64,000 nucleotides of DNA from Anaeramoeba flamelloides (GCA_027625915.1 JANTQA010000015.1:11375001-11439000), one strand, 5' to 3'. Positions 1 to 11,339 are shown, counted from the first letter of the stretch. Translations and numbers: made by a program. Notes: generated from the letters alone by a model not told the origin.

Positions 1-620
1 GAAATTTAAAAAAAAAATCTAACTTTCTTGATAATTTTACAGTTTGAATAATCAGCCTTCATAATTTAAAGCTACAAGAATATCTTTTTAAAATTCATCG
101 GGGGATTTAATTTAATTACTAAAAAATTCATATTCTAAAAAAAAATAAAAAAAATAATAAATAAAGTATTATTATGACAAATTATTTACCTATTTTGGAA
201 TAATATTGATATTACAACTAATTCTATAAAAAAAGATAAAAATAATTAGTCAGTCTTATGTTGATTTATTATAATAATTAAAGTAAATGTTATCAATTTA
301 TAAATTTGAAACAATAATTACTTTTAGAAGTTATAAATTTTGATTATTTGATATTGAAATACCTTTATTATTTTGATTTCTATCTTAAAGTTTGTAGAAT
401 AAAATAATAATAAAAAATTTCATAAATCACATTTTTATAGTGATTTTTAGTTGAAAGTTTAATAATTTATTTTACAATAATATTTATTGGATTTTTTATA
501 GTCATTTGAACCAGTGAATCACAAATATCACTAATATCCTATTACAAAATACTTTAGTTAAAGAGAAATCTATAGTGGCTCTATTCACTTAAGATATTAT
601 AAACCTTTTATTGAAAAACT
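1..620. repeat. Dispersed repeat R1, copy cut by the window edge
   Basis: No gene is visible here. The stretch aligns by eye, with many mismatches, to the later part of the repeats at 25792-26575, 37455-38195 and 46300-47045. Shared landmarks are 'ATAATTACTTTTAGAAGTTA' near 310 and 'AGAGAAATCTATAGTGGC' near 560, followed by a short TTAAG-type end. It carries no long open frame. The family is unclassified, and its left end lies outside the window. Confidence 0.5.
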
Positions 621-779
621 CAATTAAATTTTGTTTAATTTATTTCACAACAAATCGTAGCCTGGTTAAAATGATTTTTGAGTTAAACAATCCCACAGAA
701 AAGATTTTTTGACTGGTATATGACAAGAATAGCAATATTCAAATAAATACTTTCAAGGCTTTTTGGAATTTAAGGGAAA

Positions 780-2010
780 ATTAATTCAAATTATTTATTT
801 TTCATCAAAGTACTAGACTAACTATTTACACCAGGATACAATTAAGCTTGATAAAAAACCTAAAGATCGACTTTAAAGTGATGATTTATCATTTTTAATT
901 GACGATATTTTTCCCAATTAAATTTTCAGTTTAAGATCTGAATCTTTTTGTTTTGATTCTTAGATCCAAATCTAAAAAAGAAAAATTTCAAAACCCTTTT
1001 ATGATGATGAAATCTCACTTTTAGTAATATCCGAGAGTTTGTATGAAAAAATAACCTTTCAAACTTTAATCTTATTTTAAAATACAAGAAAAATAAATCA
1101 AATATTGAATACTTGAAGATCTAAAAAAATTTATCATTTTTTTTATTCACAAATATTTATTCATTGTCTTGAAATTTAAAAGATAGGGAAATCTTTTTCA
1201 AATAATAAGAGTATAAAAAACAAACTATTATTATTACAATCAGTTATTTGATAATATCTATAATTTTTTTTTTAATTCAAATTCTTAATTTGAATTATTT
1301 TTATTAGTTTGACAATCTTTTAAAAATTGGGAATTAATTATAATTTTTATTAATAAATTTAATCTTTGGGTTATTACTAACTCACTGAAAAATTAAGATT
1401 GGGTCATTAAATATTGATTAATAAATAATCAAATTAAAAAGTATTTCTTTAGATTAGAAGTTGAATTTTCCAGGTTTTCAAAAAGTATTTCTGGAGAATT
1501 TTTAATTCTGTTGTTTGGTTCTTTTTCTGAGATTTTTTGAGTTCAATAAAGAGAAAAAAATGATTTGAATTGTTCATTGAATAAATAAATTATATTGTTA
1601 CAGGTTTAAAATACTTATAGTAATTTTTTTGATGTGGTTGATTTATTATATTAGAGTAATTCTAAAGCTTGGTGAATTTATCTTTAAGGTGTATTTTGGT
1701 AGATTTCCCTTTCGAAAATAATAAGATTTTTTTCTTCTTCTACAAAAATATTTTTTTAGAAATTAATCAAAGATGTTTGAATTTGGAATTTTTTCAAAAA
1801 GGAGAAAAATGGATCAAACTTTTAAAATAAGAATTCATTTCTGAAAAATAGCTCAAAGTGTAAGTTTTTTTTTTGTAGTAATCTTATTTTTTCTACCTTT
1901 TTCAATTTCAAAACACGATAAATATTTTTATGGATTTACTATTAAATTTACTTGAAGATTTTTTATAGTTTACTCTTCCCTTAAACCTGACAGTCAATAA
2001 GTTTTCATTT
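780..2010. repeat. Dispersed repeat R2, copy 1
   Basis: This long non-coding tract matches 51400-52590 closely and 22300-23110 more loosely, in the same orientation. A clear landmark is the block around 1440-1500, where 'AGATTAGAAGTTGAATTTTC' also occurs near 52030. No open frame of note is present. R2 directly follows R1 here, and at 52590 an R1-like start follows R2, so the two may be parts of one larger decayed element. Confidence 0.55.
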
Positions 2011-2449
2011 TCTGGTATTCTTTCATATTTTTCATTTCTTAAAGACTTACTAAGAGTATTTGCAAGTTCAAAGGAAGAGTAAAAAAAATAATAAATATCA
2101 AAAGATAACCTTTTGTTTTAATTTAATTTTTTGATAGTTCTCCAATCAAATACAAGAAGAACTGTTATTAACATTTAAAAACAGCTTGAAACTGTTTTTA
2201 TGAGAATCCAAAAAGCTTGATAGTTATTAGTTTTGAAATTTTTGAAAAGTTTTAATTGTAAAAACTTTTAAATAGAAAGTTCTGGAATTTTAATCTTGTA
2301 ATGTACTTTAAAAGTTGAAATAATTTCAAGTAATACAAGTTACCAATTAAAAAAGGTTACCACAATTTTTGTACTATTTTTGAAGTTCTGAAAACATACA
2401 CTTTTTATTTTTTTTCTTTCTATCCAAATTCTCAAACTTTTGTCTCAAA
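2011..2449 (+). other. Intergenic, upstream flank of the pyrophosphatase gene
   Basis: AT-rich DNA without a gene. The last 60 bases before the ATG at 2450 are pyrimidine-rich on the + strand (TTTTTATTTTTTTTCTTTC and more), as might be expected of a transcription start region, but no defined promoter motif can be named. Confidence 0.4.
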
Positions 2450-3445
2450 ATGTCAAAAAAAAAGGATTCTGTTTATCCAACTAAAGTAGTCCATCCATGG
2501 CATGGCGTTTCACATGGAGACAATATTCCTGAAGAATTCAATGCTGTTATTGAAATACCCAAAGGATCAAAACTGAAATATGAGCTTGACAAAAAAACAG
2601 GTTTGTGTCCAAAAGCAATAATAAACTTTTTCTTCTTTGTTTCTGTTTTTTTTTTTTATCTTTCTTTGAACACAAAACCTTTTCTGATCTCAAAATGTTT
2701 TTGCTTGTAAAATTTCAACCAAATAGGTTTATTAAAAGTAGATCGAATACTTTACTCTTCTGTTGTTTATCCACACAACTATGGTTTTATTCCACAATCC
2801 TATTGTGAAGATGGAGATCCAGTTGACGTTCTTGTAATTATGTCTGAAACTGTGGTGCCAATGAGCTTGGTTAAGTGTAGGCCAATTGGAGTAATGCAAA
2901 TGATAGACGACGGAAAACGTGATGGTAGTTATTCCCAGCCCTTGATTCTATTCTCTTTGTTTCTCATATTTTTTTACACTTTTTTTTTTAATTTTTTACT
3001 TTTTTTATTCTGAATTTTGTTTGTTTTTATTTTGATGGTTTGGCAATTCACTGAATATTTCCTCTTTTCTTTTTCTTCTTGTTAACTAAAATATTATTTC
3101 AAAGATAAAATAATTTCTGTGTGCGTAAATGATCCAGCTGTAAATACCTACAACGACATTTCAGACTTACCAAACCATACACTCCGAGAGATCAGGAAAT
3201 TTTTTACTGACTATAAGGATCTTGAAAACAAAACAGTCAAGACTTTTGATCCACAAGGAAGTATCAAAGCGAAACAAATTGTTGAAAAATCAGTAAGGCT
3301 ATATAAGGAGATCTTTATTGAAGGAAATGGGCCAAAAATTAAAAAAAAGAAAAAAAAAGATACAGTCAAAACAACAAAGAAACCTGTCAAGAAAAAAACA
3401 ACAAAGAAAACAAAAAAGAACAAAAAAAAGAGCAAAAAAAATTAA
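2450..3445 (+). CDS. Soluble inorganic pyrophosphatase, family I, with Lys-rich tail
   Basis: Hydrolyses pyrophosphate to phosphate and so pulls biosynthetic reactions forward. Three exons join in frame: 2450-2600, 2727-2924 and 3105-3445 (introns GTTTGT..ATAG and GTAGTT..AAAG), giving 229 residues. Family marks are all present: [11 protein letters not shown] at about residues 35-45, YPHNYGFIP at 65-73, the signature DGDPVDV at 79-85 with its three metal-binding Asp, [10 protein letters not shown] at 109-118, and a Tyr-Lys pair in FFTDYK. The spacing fits the short bacterial/plant-type enzyme rather than the longer fungal/animal type. The last ~36 residues (about 194-229) are almost all Lys, Thr and Ser; this tail is not part of the known fold and resembles nuclear or nucleolar tails. 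The start is the first ATG, and MSKKKDS leads straight into the conserved region. The identity is secure; the meaning of the tail is unknown. Confidence 0.95.
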
Positions 3446-3841
3446 TTTTTATTTCTTTTGGACTCTCATGCCACCGTTATTAAAAAACTCTCACAATTAC
3501 GTAGGTTTATAAAGAATTTCAAATTCATGAAATTGACAAAAAACCAATTTTAATTTTCTTGTTTATTATTATTTTTATGCCACTTTCAAACATAAATCAA
3601 GATTCAAAAAAAAACAAAAAGAAGAAAAAAGATCCACCTTTACGAAATTATCCTCAAATAAAAAAATACTCTAAAATAGTTTTACAAAAATTTGTATTCT
3701 TTTCTTACCTATAAATATTTTTATTAGATTCAATTTGTTTTTACAACTTTTAGGAAGTAGCCAGCCACAACACATTTCAAGGTTTGAATATTTTATTCTT
3801 TTTTGAAAATTATATTGGTGGAATGTGGTTCAAATCCCCCA
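3446..3841. other. Intergenic, no gene seen
   Basis: AT-rich spacer between the pyrophosphatase stop codon and the foldback element. It holds a GGTTCAAATCC box near 3827 that looks like a tRNA B box but lacks a supporting cloverleaf (see rejected items). Confidence 0.5.
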
Positions 3842-6315
3842 AAAATTTGATCCATTAGTTCAAAAATGAAAGTTTAATTAAATCCAAAATAAAAATGTTT
3901 TTTCTATTTGGTTTTGAAAAGATCTTGGTATTTTTTTTTATGCAATTTGAAAAAAAAATATTTGGGGATCTGTAATAAAAATTTCTCTTTATAAATATAA
4001 AAATTAGAAGAAAGTATTTAAAAAAATACCTGAAATGATAAAAAGTCTGGGCATCAATATTAATTGATAATATTAGGAAAATTGTTGTGTAATTTCGAGA
4101 ATTTACAATCAAATCCTTTTTAGATATAACAGTCAAATCTAAAACCCAGAAATTTTCAGAAACCCCGTAATTCCATTTTTTTGATCAATTGAAAATATTA
4201 GTAAAAAGTCAAAAATCTACTCTCATTATACTGACAAATAATCCAATTATCGAGCAACTTATAACCATTCTAATTGGGGTGTTGGTTAAATATACTGAAT
4301 CTGTTCATTTTTAACTCTTTGGCGAATTCAGAAATCAAAAAAATCCAAAATTTGTAAAATTAATTGAGAACATGACTAAAAATTGAAGGGTGTTTGAAAT
4401 AATCCCGAAAATACCCGAAAATCTAAAATACCAGAAAATTTTTTAACCACTAAAAAACACTTTATGAACAACTTCGCAGAAAATATAGTTCCATTATACT
4501 CAGTTTAACGTTAAAATAACACTTTTACTTGAAGAAAAAATATTTTATTTTTTTTTGATTTTTCTACTTTAAACTACTCTAAAAGAGTTTTTTGGTACCT
4601 TTTGAGTATATTTGAGTAATTGTTGGCACTTATTAGGGTAAGTGTGTATGTATGTCAGGGTATTGGTATGGGTTATGTTAGGTTTGGCATGGTGTGGGTT
4701 TGTCTGTTTTGTTTAGACCAGTCTTTTATGGAATGAAGAGTTAAATGAAGTTTAGCTTGGGTAACCTTGTGTATCGTATGGGTATTTATTGTACTATTAG
4801 ATATTACTCGGTTATTTTTCGATTGTAATTAAGATTGCAAAATTAAGGGTAATGATAAACAATTAGAAATTTTCTTCACAGAGTATTTTTCTCTCCCCAT
4901 TAGTTAATACCATTCAGTAATGATCAGAAATATTATGTTCATCTAAGACACCAAGCCCATTCACACAAAATGGGTTGAATACTATTTCCAAAAATTGAAA
5001 TTTTTGAAATTTTGATATTTTCGTACCACAAAAAAAAATATTATACAATAAAATTCCAAATATTCCTTTGGTCTGAGTATATTGGCTCCAGGTGTCTTAG
5101 AAATTGTTCATAATGTGTTTTTTCCTGTTAAAAAATTTTCAGGTATTTTCGATTTTTGGTTGTTTTCGTGAATATTTCATAGATTCAAAATTGAAAATCT
5201 AATTTGATTTTAAATTATAAAATAAAAATCATTTTCACCATTATGAAATATTTGAAAGAATTTAAATTTGAGAGGGATTTTTGATTATTGTGATTTTTCA
5301 TTAAATTAAGAAAACCATTTTGTAAAAAAATAAAACCTCTAAGGTTCCCAATAGAAATTTAAAATTTTGAAAAAATCTTTAGTGGAAGATATAAAGTAAA
5401 TAACAATCTTATTTCATAAATGCAACAACAAAATAATTCTTAATAGGATTATTTCTAATAAATTTAGAATTTATCTAAAGGTAAAATCACAATTAATTTG
5501 ATTTTCAATTTTCAGTAATGTTCTCAATTAATTTTACAAATTTTGGATTTTTTTGATTTCTGAATTCACCAAAGAGTTAAAAATGAAGGGGTTCTGTATA
5601 TTTAATCAACAATCGAATTGTAATGGTTATAAGTTACTCGGTAATTAGATTATTTGTTAGTATAATGAGAGTAGATTTTTGACTTTTTACTAATATTTTC
5701 AATTGATCAAAAAAATGGAATTACCGGGTTTTTAAAAATTTCCTAGTTTTAGATTTAACAGTAAATATAAATTTAATATTTACCCAGTAATAAACCAACC
5801 TAAAGTCCAATAAAGTAGGGTCTCTGAAGAATACCCAATTAAATTGTTTGATAACTTCATAAGTAGATCTACTTTTTTGTAAAAAAACAATAAGGTTTTA
5901 TAGAGGTTTTACTATGGATTTAGAAAATGATATTTTTTAATTTTGTTTTTTGATTAATTGAATAATGTTTTAAACAAGTGTAATTTCATTAATAATCACT
6001 CATTAAGTATTTGAGTTTTATTCTTGTATATAAGATATTAATTAATCAATATATTTTAATTAATTACAAAACAATTTTCCTAATAATTTTGAACAATTAT
6101 TAATCAATTCAGATTATTTTCATGTCTCGTATTTTTTTAAATACTTTCTTCTAATTTTTATATTTATAAAGAGAAATTTTTATTACAGATCCCCAAATAT
6201 TTTTTTTTCAAATTGCATAAAAAAAAATACCAAGATCTTTTCAAAACCAAATAGAAAAAATATTTTTTTTTGGATTTAATTAAACTTTCATTTTTGAACT
6301 CTTGGATCAAATTTT
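3842..6315. mobile_element. Foldback element, 2.5 kb, with long inverted arms
   Basis: The left arm (about 3842-4400) reappears inverted at about 5505-6315. Both ends start with AAAATTTGATCCA read inward. Inside the arms, blocks such as 'AGTATAATGAGAGTAGATTT' (right arm, near 5660) match the inverted left arm near 4215. The right arm has roughly 300 extra bases (about 5775-6065) that are absent from the left. The unpaired centre holds a G/T-rich strand-skewed patch (4625-4800) and a smaller inverted pair, CTAAGACACC near 4945 and GGTGTCTTAG near 5090. There is no transposase frame, so it is non-autonomous. No clear target-site duplication was found. Confidence 0.8.
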
Positions 6316-6334
6316 ATTTAGGATAATTATATAC

Positions 6335-6365
6335 TTATAATCTATCTATCTATCTCTATATATAA
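6335..6365. repeat. TATC-type microsatellite
   Basis: A short run of CTAT units grading into TATA, in the 240-base gene-free gap between the foldback element and the next gene. Confidence 0.7.
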
Positions 6366-6558
6366 AATATCGAAATAGATAAACTTGTGAGTTTATAAAA
6401 TTAATTAGTAAAGCAAAAAGAAAAAAAAAAGTAAAAGAAAATAAAAACAAATTAAAATTTATAATTAATTTAAAGTTATTTATAATAAGTCGAAAATTTT
6501 TTTAATTCATAAAAAAAAATAAAAAAAAAGAACAACTAACATAATTGTAATTAATATT

Positions 6559-7919
6559 TCATAAATAAGTATTACATTTTTTTTTTTTAATTGTTCTATA
6601 AAGCATACATCCAAGAAAAATAAATACAAGAAAAGAGGGTATTAAAGCCGGGAGTAAAACTAATCTCCAACAAAGTAATTTCAACTTTGAAACGTTTAAA
6701 TAAGTTAAAAAAAAAGTAAATGAAAAGGGTATCCCAAAAAAGAAAGCCATCAAACAAACTAAAACGGATCCACCGAATATTGGGAAACAGACAAAAAGTG
6801 AAAGGAATGAAAGGAATAGCCCTACCAACGAAATAAATTCGCCGAGGAATAAAGGGGAAAATATTATTATCCAAGATATTTTGAAATTAAAATCTGATCT
6901 TAATGTATATAAAAGAAAAGATATTAAAGAAACGGCCAAATATAAATTTGAAAAAAAATATCTTGACCCCTCCATGATTATGTATTGTTTTACGGAATTT
7001 GAATTCTTTAAGTGTCCATATTTTTCTTTGTAATACTTTAAGGATGAATAAATTGAAACTGCTAATAAGACAATTAGTGGTATTGCAGAATAACTGTATC
7101 TTGTGATCAAGATTTGATCGGCTTTAAAGGCTAAACTTAATATAAAGAGAAAAAATAAAGATACACATTCTAATAGTGCTTTGAGGAAAATTTGTGGTGA
7201 TAACGAATACAGCAAGGGTATAGAAAGTGCAAATATCGAATATAATAATGCTAAAAAAAATGGTGTAAGTAATAGTAACCATGGCAATGTTGTAAATGTT
7301 ATTTTATCCAATTTTAAACCTAGTGAGAGAATTGTAAAAGGGAAGAGGATTGAATAGACAATAAATATGGAAAGCGGCGAATTCATAACATTTTGAATTC
7401 TTTTTGCAGTTTCTTTTTTTTTTAAATATTGACTTTGCAAAAATGATTCGGCTTTGGCGTTCATTACTTTTTCAATTTGATCAACAAAAAGTTTTTTTGG
7501 ATTTTTTCGGATTTTTTTTGATAATTTTTTAAATTTTGTTTGGTTGGTAGGAAGGGGTTGTTGTTTTTGTTGGAGTTCCAGCTGCATTTTTTTAGTTTGT
7601 ATTTGTATTTGCGTTTGAGTTTGTGTTTGTGTTTGTGTTTGTGTTTGTATGTATGTGAGTTTGGGGTGGCCGTGGTGACTTTGATGTTGTTTTTTTGATT
7701 CTTCTGAAAAAAAATCAGTAAGACCCATCCTTCCTACTAATTTTATTGGATGGAAATGATTTACTTGAATTTCTTCAAAATCCAATAATTCACAATTTTC
7801 TTGTAAAATATTTTTCCATAAAATCCAATCATCAGCTACTCGGTTAAATTGCCTATTTACACAAGAGCATAATCCTAAATATACTGGCTTATCTAAATTT
7901 GAAAATATTTGAAATAGTA
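6559..7919 (-). CDS. F-box plus multi-pass membrane protein, TMEM185-like (5' incomplete)
   Basis: An open frame of 452 codons plus 2 bases lies between an AG acceptor at 7921-7920 and the stop at 6559. Its first ~40 residues read LFQIFSNLDKPVYLGLCS followed by VNRQFNRVADDWILWKNIL, a good F-box pattern (Skp1-binding, SCF ubiquitin ligases). Next come a charged linker, a QT dipeptide repeat of about 18 residues, a basic stretch and about eight hydrophobic segments. Three of these carry the spaced pattern L.LKLD..x..LPW..L or LRSD..x..ISWIIIFSPLFL, like the repeated unit of TMEM185/fragile-X-F-associated proteins (Pfam Tmemb_185A). No in-frame ATG precedes the F-box and a TAA lies just upstream, so a 5' exon encoding the F-box start (LP.E) must be missing, distant or lost. 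The membrane assignment is firm, the F-box likely, and the TMEM185 kinship moderate. Confidence 0.65.
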
Positions 7920-8119
7920 CTTTTTATTGATTTTGATTTTGATTTTGATTTTTTTTTTTTTTTTTTTTTTTGAAGGATTTTTATATATTAAAAATATTTA
8001 GAATAAAAGATATTTTTTTTTATTAATTTTTTATTGGTATTTAAAGTTTGTATTTATTTTCGAGGGTAATTAAGATTAAAAATATTTTAAATTCATAAAA
8101 AAATATTGGTTAACATAAA
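7920..8119. other. AT-rich spacer with GATTTT repeats and poly(T)
   Basis: Four or five GATTTT units followed by a long T run (about 7926-7972) directly upstream of the F-box exon. On the coding strand this would be the 3' end of an intron made of A and CAAAAT repeats. No first exon could be recognised. Confidence 0.5.
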
Positions 8120-8349
8120 TATAAACTATTTTTCAGTCAAAGGGGTCCAACTGTGGAGAGGTTAATCACTTGCGTTAATAGGGTTTGTATGGATATTAGA
8201 AGAAAAAATTAATTTTGAAAATTTCTAATTTTTTCACATTTTGATTTTAACTTTTTTCTGTTTTTTTTTTTTTTTGTTTTGATATGTTAATTGGAAAAGT
8301 AATTCTTTGTAAATATTTTTTATATGACAAAACCTATCTTTACTTGGTA
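8120..8349 (+). repeat. Dispersed repeat R5, copy next to the LINE
   Basis: Starts with TTTTTCAGTCAAAGGGGTCC near 8130 and has an internal T run near 8262, as in the copies at 10045-10280 and 55248-55480. The LINE insertion begins right after it. Confidence 0.55.
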
Positions 8350-8365
8350 AAAATGTGTTATTTTA
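8350..8365 (+). repeat. LINE target-site duplication, 3' side
   Basis: AAAATGTGTTATTTTA, identical to 9395-9410. It abuts the LINE poly(A) tail. Confidence 0.93.
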
Positions 8366-9394
8366 TTTTTTTTTTTTATTTTCAAGGGAGGAAATCAATT
8401 TCCTCTTACAGCCCTAATTTCTAAATTTTTGTTTAGAAATCTCAATAAAGAATCATAATTTTCTTTATCATTAACTAATGATAAAATAAACAATGAGTCT
8501 TTATTTTGAATAATATCAAAGATATTATTCTTATTATTTTTGTTAATTTGAATTAAATCTTTCATCCAAATTATTCGATTTTCTTTATAGAATGGGCAGT
8601 CCCATAAAAAATGATTGATATCTTCATCTGTATCTAGTTTTTAAATATTTTTTGCATAAGTTGCAAAATTTTGTTTTTGTTTTATTCTTATCATAAACAT
8701 AAGAATATCTATTTAGATAATTTGTGAAATTTCTTAATTTTAAGATGGAAGTAGAGCCCTTCCATTTTAAATATTTTTGTTGTTTGTTTATATTCTTATT
8801 GTATCTAATAATTTTTAAATATTCCTGACCTTTCCACCCAGTGCTATTTATTATTAAATTTTCTCTAAATTGATTAATATTCGCATTTAGCAATTTTAGA
8901 TTTTCCGCTTTCCAATTAATATTTTCGTTATCTTTTTTTTGGAAAATTTTAAATTTTTTGATATATGTTCGAAACCAAGTGTTTCTAATTTACTTTTGAG
9001 TTTAAATCTTCTTTTATATATCGAAATTCTTACTTGGTCTATTTTTGCCTCGGTTTTATAAATTATTCTGGGAGAGTGTGGATTAATTTTTAAAAATTTT
9101 GTTACTTTTTTATTTATCCAAACATCTATCGAGTTGAAATCATTTTGGGTTAGATTGAAAATAACTAATCCATAAAATAATTGGCTAATACATATCGATT
9201 TAAACATTTGTAATTTTACTCCATTGGCCAATTTTTGTTGGCTAAAAATCATCTTGATTTTTTTAAAATTTGCTTTTGCTTTTTTAAAGTTTTTTTTTAA
9301 TTGTTTCTCTTTTTCAAGCCAAATTCCTAAATACTTTATATTCGACAATTGGTTTGATTTTAAAGTTTTATCTTTATTCGGGTTCATTCCAAAT
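8366..9394 (-). mobile_element. 5'-truncated LINE, 3' end of reverse-transcriptase ORF
   Basis: Read on the minus strand, this is the last third of a non-LTR retrotransposon. It opens with FGMNPNK, then KYLGIWLE (a motif just after the RT palm), WINKKVTKFLKI, and ends with a zf-RVT-type knuckle: FCNLCKKY, then DTDEDINHFLWDCPFYKE. The frame stops at 8395, and 12 A residues (T at 8366-8377 on +) follow. The 16 bases at 8350-8365 recur exactly at 9395-9410, a perfect target-site duplication that fixes both ends. The reading frame shifts twice, both times at A runs (near 8935 and near 8643), so the copy is dead. A 5' truncation of this kind is the usual result of incomplete target-primed reverse transcription. 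The clade cannot be named from so little sequence. Confidence 0.93.
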
Positions 9395-9410
9395 AAAATG
9401 TGTTATTTTA
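9395..9410 (+). repeat. LINE target-site duplication, 5' side
   Basis: AAAATGTGTTATTTTA, identical to 8350-8365. LINE homology begins immediately beside it. Confidence 0.93.
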
Positions 9411-10044
9411 ATGTTATTGAAACATTTTGAAAATAATAGTAGATAAATAATATTGATTTCTATTGCAATTCAATTGGAATTTTCTTTGATCTTTAATAGG
9501 AGATCAACATGAACAGTATTGTTTTTGTTTCAATAGTTTGATTTCAAATACTAACACACTTCGTTTGGGAACTTGATTTCTAAAAGAAAAGTCTGAAAAA
9601 TGAAGTGAAAAATGTATCCTATTTATTCTTCAAATACAAGTAGAAGTTCAAAATGAAATTTTTTTTGTTTTTCTCAGCGAGTAACTTAAGAATTTTGAGT
9701 TTTTTAAGTATCTATACTGATGGATTAGTTTTACTTTTTATGGATATCAATTATTCACCAATTTAAGTATTATTAGACTTATTTCTTGATTTGTTCTTCA
9801 AAGGTCAATTATAAAAAATAATTGATATTTGGAAAAAAAATATTTTAATCACCTTTATACAGAAATAAATTTTGTGTGACTGTTTTCAAAATGTGAAACA
9901 TCAAAGTTTAAAATCAATGTATTAAAACATATTAAGGTGCTAAAGTGATTTGTTATTTCTTATTTATGATAAAGATTCATCTTCACTTTTTAATTAGGAT
10001 TTTATCAAAAGATTGTTATTTTGAAATTAAAGAATTTAATAATT
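9411..10044. other. Intergenic, no gene seen
   Basis: AT-rich spacer. A missing 5' exon of the F-box gene could lie here if the LINE sits in its intron, but no convincing exon was found. Confidence 0.4.
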
Positions 10045-10280
10045 AACTCTTTTTCAGTCAAAGGGGTCAAGTTTTATTGAAGAAATAGAACAGATAGTAT
10101 GGGCTTAATTAAGTATTCTTCTCAAAATAAATTTTCAATTTGAAATTTCAAAATCATTTTTTCTAATTTTGTCAATTTTTTTTTTTTTGTTTTTTGCTTT
10201 TTGCTTTTTTTTTTTGCTTTTATCCTTTTTTTTTAAAAAGTAAAAACTGAAAAAAAAAAAATTAAAACCATAGTTATTTT
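10045..10280 (+). repeat. Dispersed repeat R5
   Basis: Begins with AACTCTTTTTCAGTCAAAGG, then TTTTATTGAAGAAATAGAA, and leads into T runs with GCTTTTT units. It matches 55248-55480 in the same orientation and 39400-39995 and 53880-54440 in the opposite orientation. Confidence 0.7.
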
Positions 10281-10663
10281 GATTTTAATACTTTCTGTTG
10301 GTATTCCATTCATAAAGTAAATAAGTGTGTAATAAATAGAACAGGTTTATTCACTGATCCTTTTATTAGAATATCCATCTTTCGATTTGAAAGATCTTGA
10401 GAGTTTTTTTAATTAAATTGAAACTATTTTTGATAATTGGAATAAAATTCTTCACTTATTTGTTGGAAAAGGGTAATGTATATAGTAGTATATGTAGAGG
10501 TGATTTTCTTTGAATTTTAGATGATATAAAAAATTTCACACTTTTTTTTATTGTTTTTTTTTTTGGATTTTTGAATTTCTCTAATCTGTTTCAATTACAG
10601 AAATTTTCTTTTATTCTTTAGTTCAATATTCTTTATTTGGGATAAATTTAAAGTTTTTTACTA

Positions 10664-10859
10664 CGGTTGGTTACACTTTTATGGTACAACTTTGATCCTA
10701 ATTTAAGTCATAAGAAAATCTCAAATTAAAGCACTTTTTTTCGAATTTTTTTTTTAAGATTTATTTTACTAGAATTTTAATTTTGTGCCTTAATTTAAGA
10801 TTTTTTTTGTGCCTTAAATACTGTTGAATGTTTGTACCTTAAAAGCGGAACTTGCCCTG
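10664..10859. mobile_element. 196-bp hairpin MITE, old copy
   Basis: Inverted arms with the GTGCCTTAA and CTTAAAAG core shared with the MITEs at 36704-36899 and 39173-39368, and exactly the same length. Only the left flank keeps TA; the right flank reads TG, and the ends have drifted (CGGTTGG, CCCTG), so it is the oldest of the three. Confidence 0.75.
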
Positions 10860-11339
10860 TGAAAAGAGATGAATTTCTCAGTTCTTGTCAGACCCTCTTT
10901 AATTTGTGTTTTAATACTTCAAATTCTCCTTTGGTAAATCATGGAGAATGATATTTTGAGTGCCAATACCTGATTAATAAATCAGAAAAAATTTTTACCC
11001 TAATTTTCCTCTTTTTCTTTTATACTATTATTTTCCAATTTAAAAATGAGAATTTTTAGTTCACTTTCCAAAATATTTTTCTGGTTTATAAGTTGAAAGA
11101 AAACACAAAGATCTTTTCAACACAGTTAAGAAACGATATTTTGAGACAACAAATTAAACTTTCTTAGATAACTCTAAGACAAAATTTTTACTCTACTAAT
11201 TTGATTGTAACATTTAAAATTAATATTCATTTTGGAAATTGAAAAAAAAATTTTCATTTATTAATTGGAAAATAACAGTAATTAATATTTTTAAATGCAA
11301 AGAAATCAATTAAAATTTGTGATCTTTATTTCTTTGCTT

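Noticed and set aside
3810-3845. tRNA-like B box GGTTCAAATCC
   Set aside because: The T-arm pairs poorly (TGTGG against CCCCC), and no acceptor, D or anticodon arm fits within 80 bases upstream.
9411-9600. Possible F-box 5' exon ending FPNE before GTGTGT near 9560 (minus)
   Set aside because: The intron phase does not match the F-box exon, and no start codon is linked to it.
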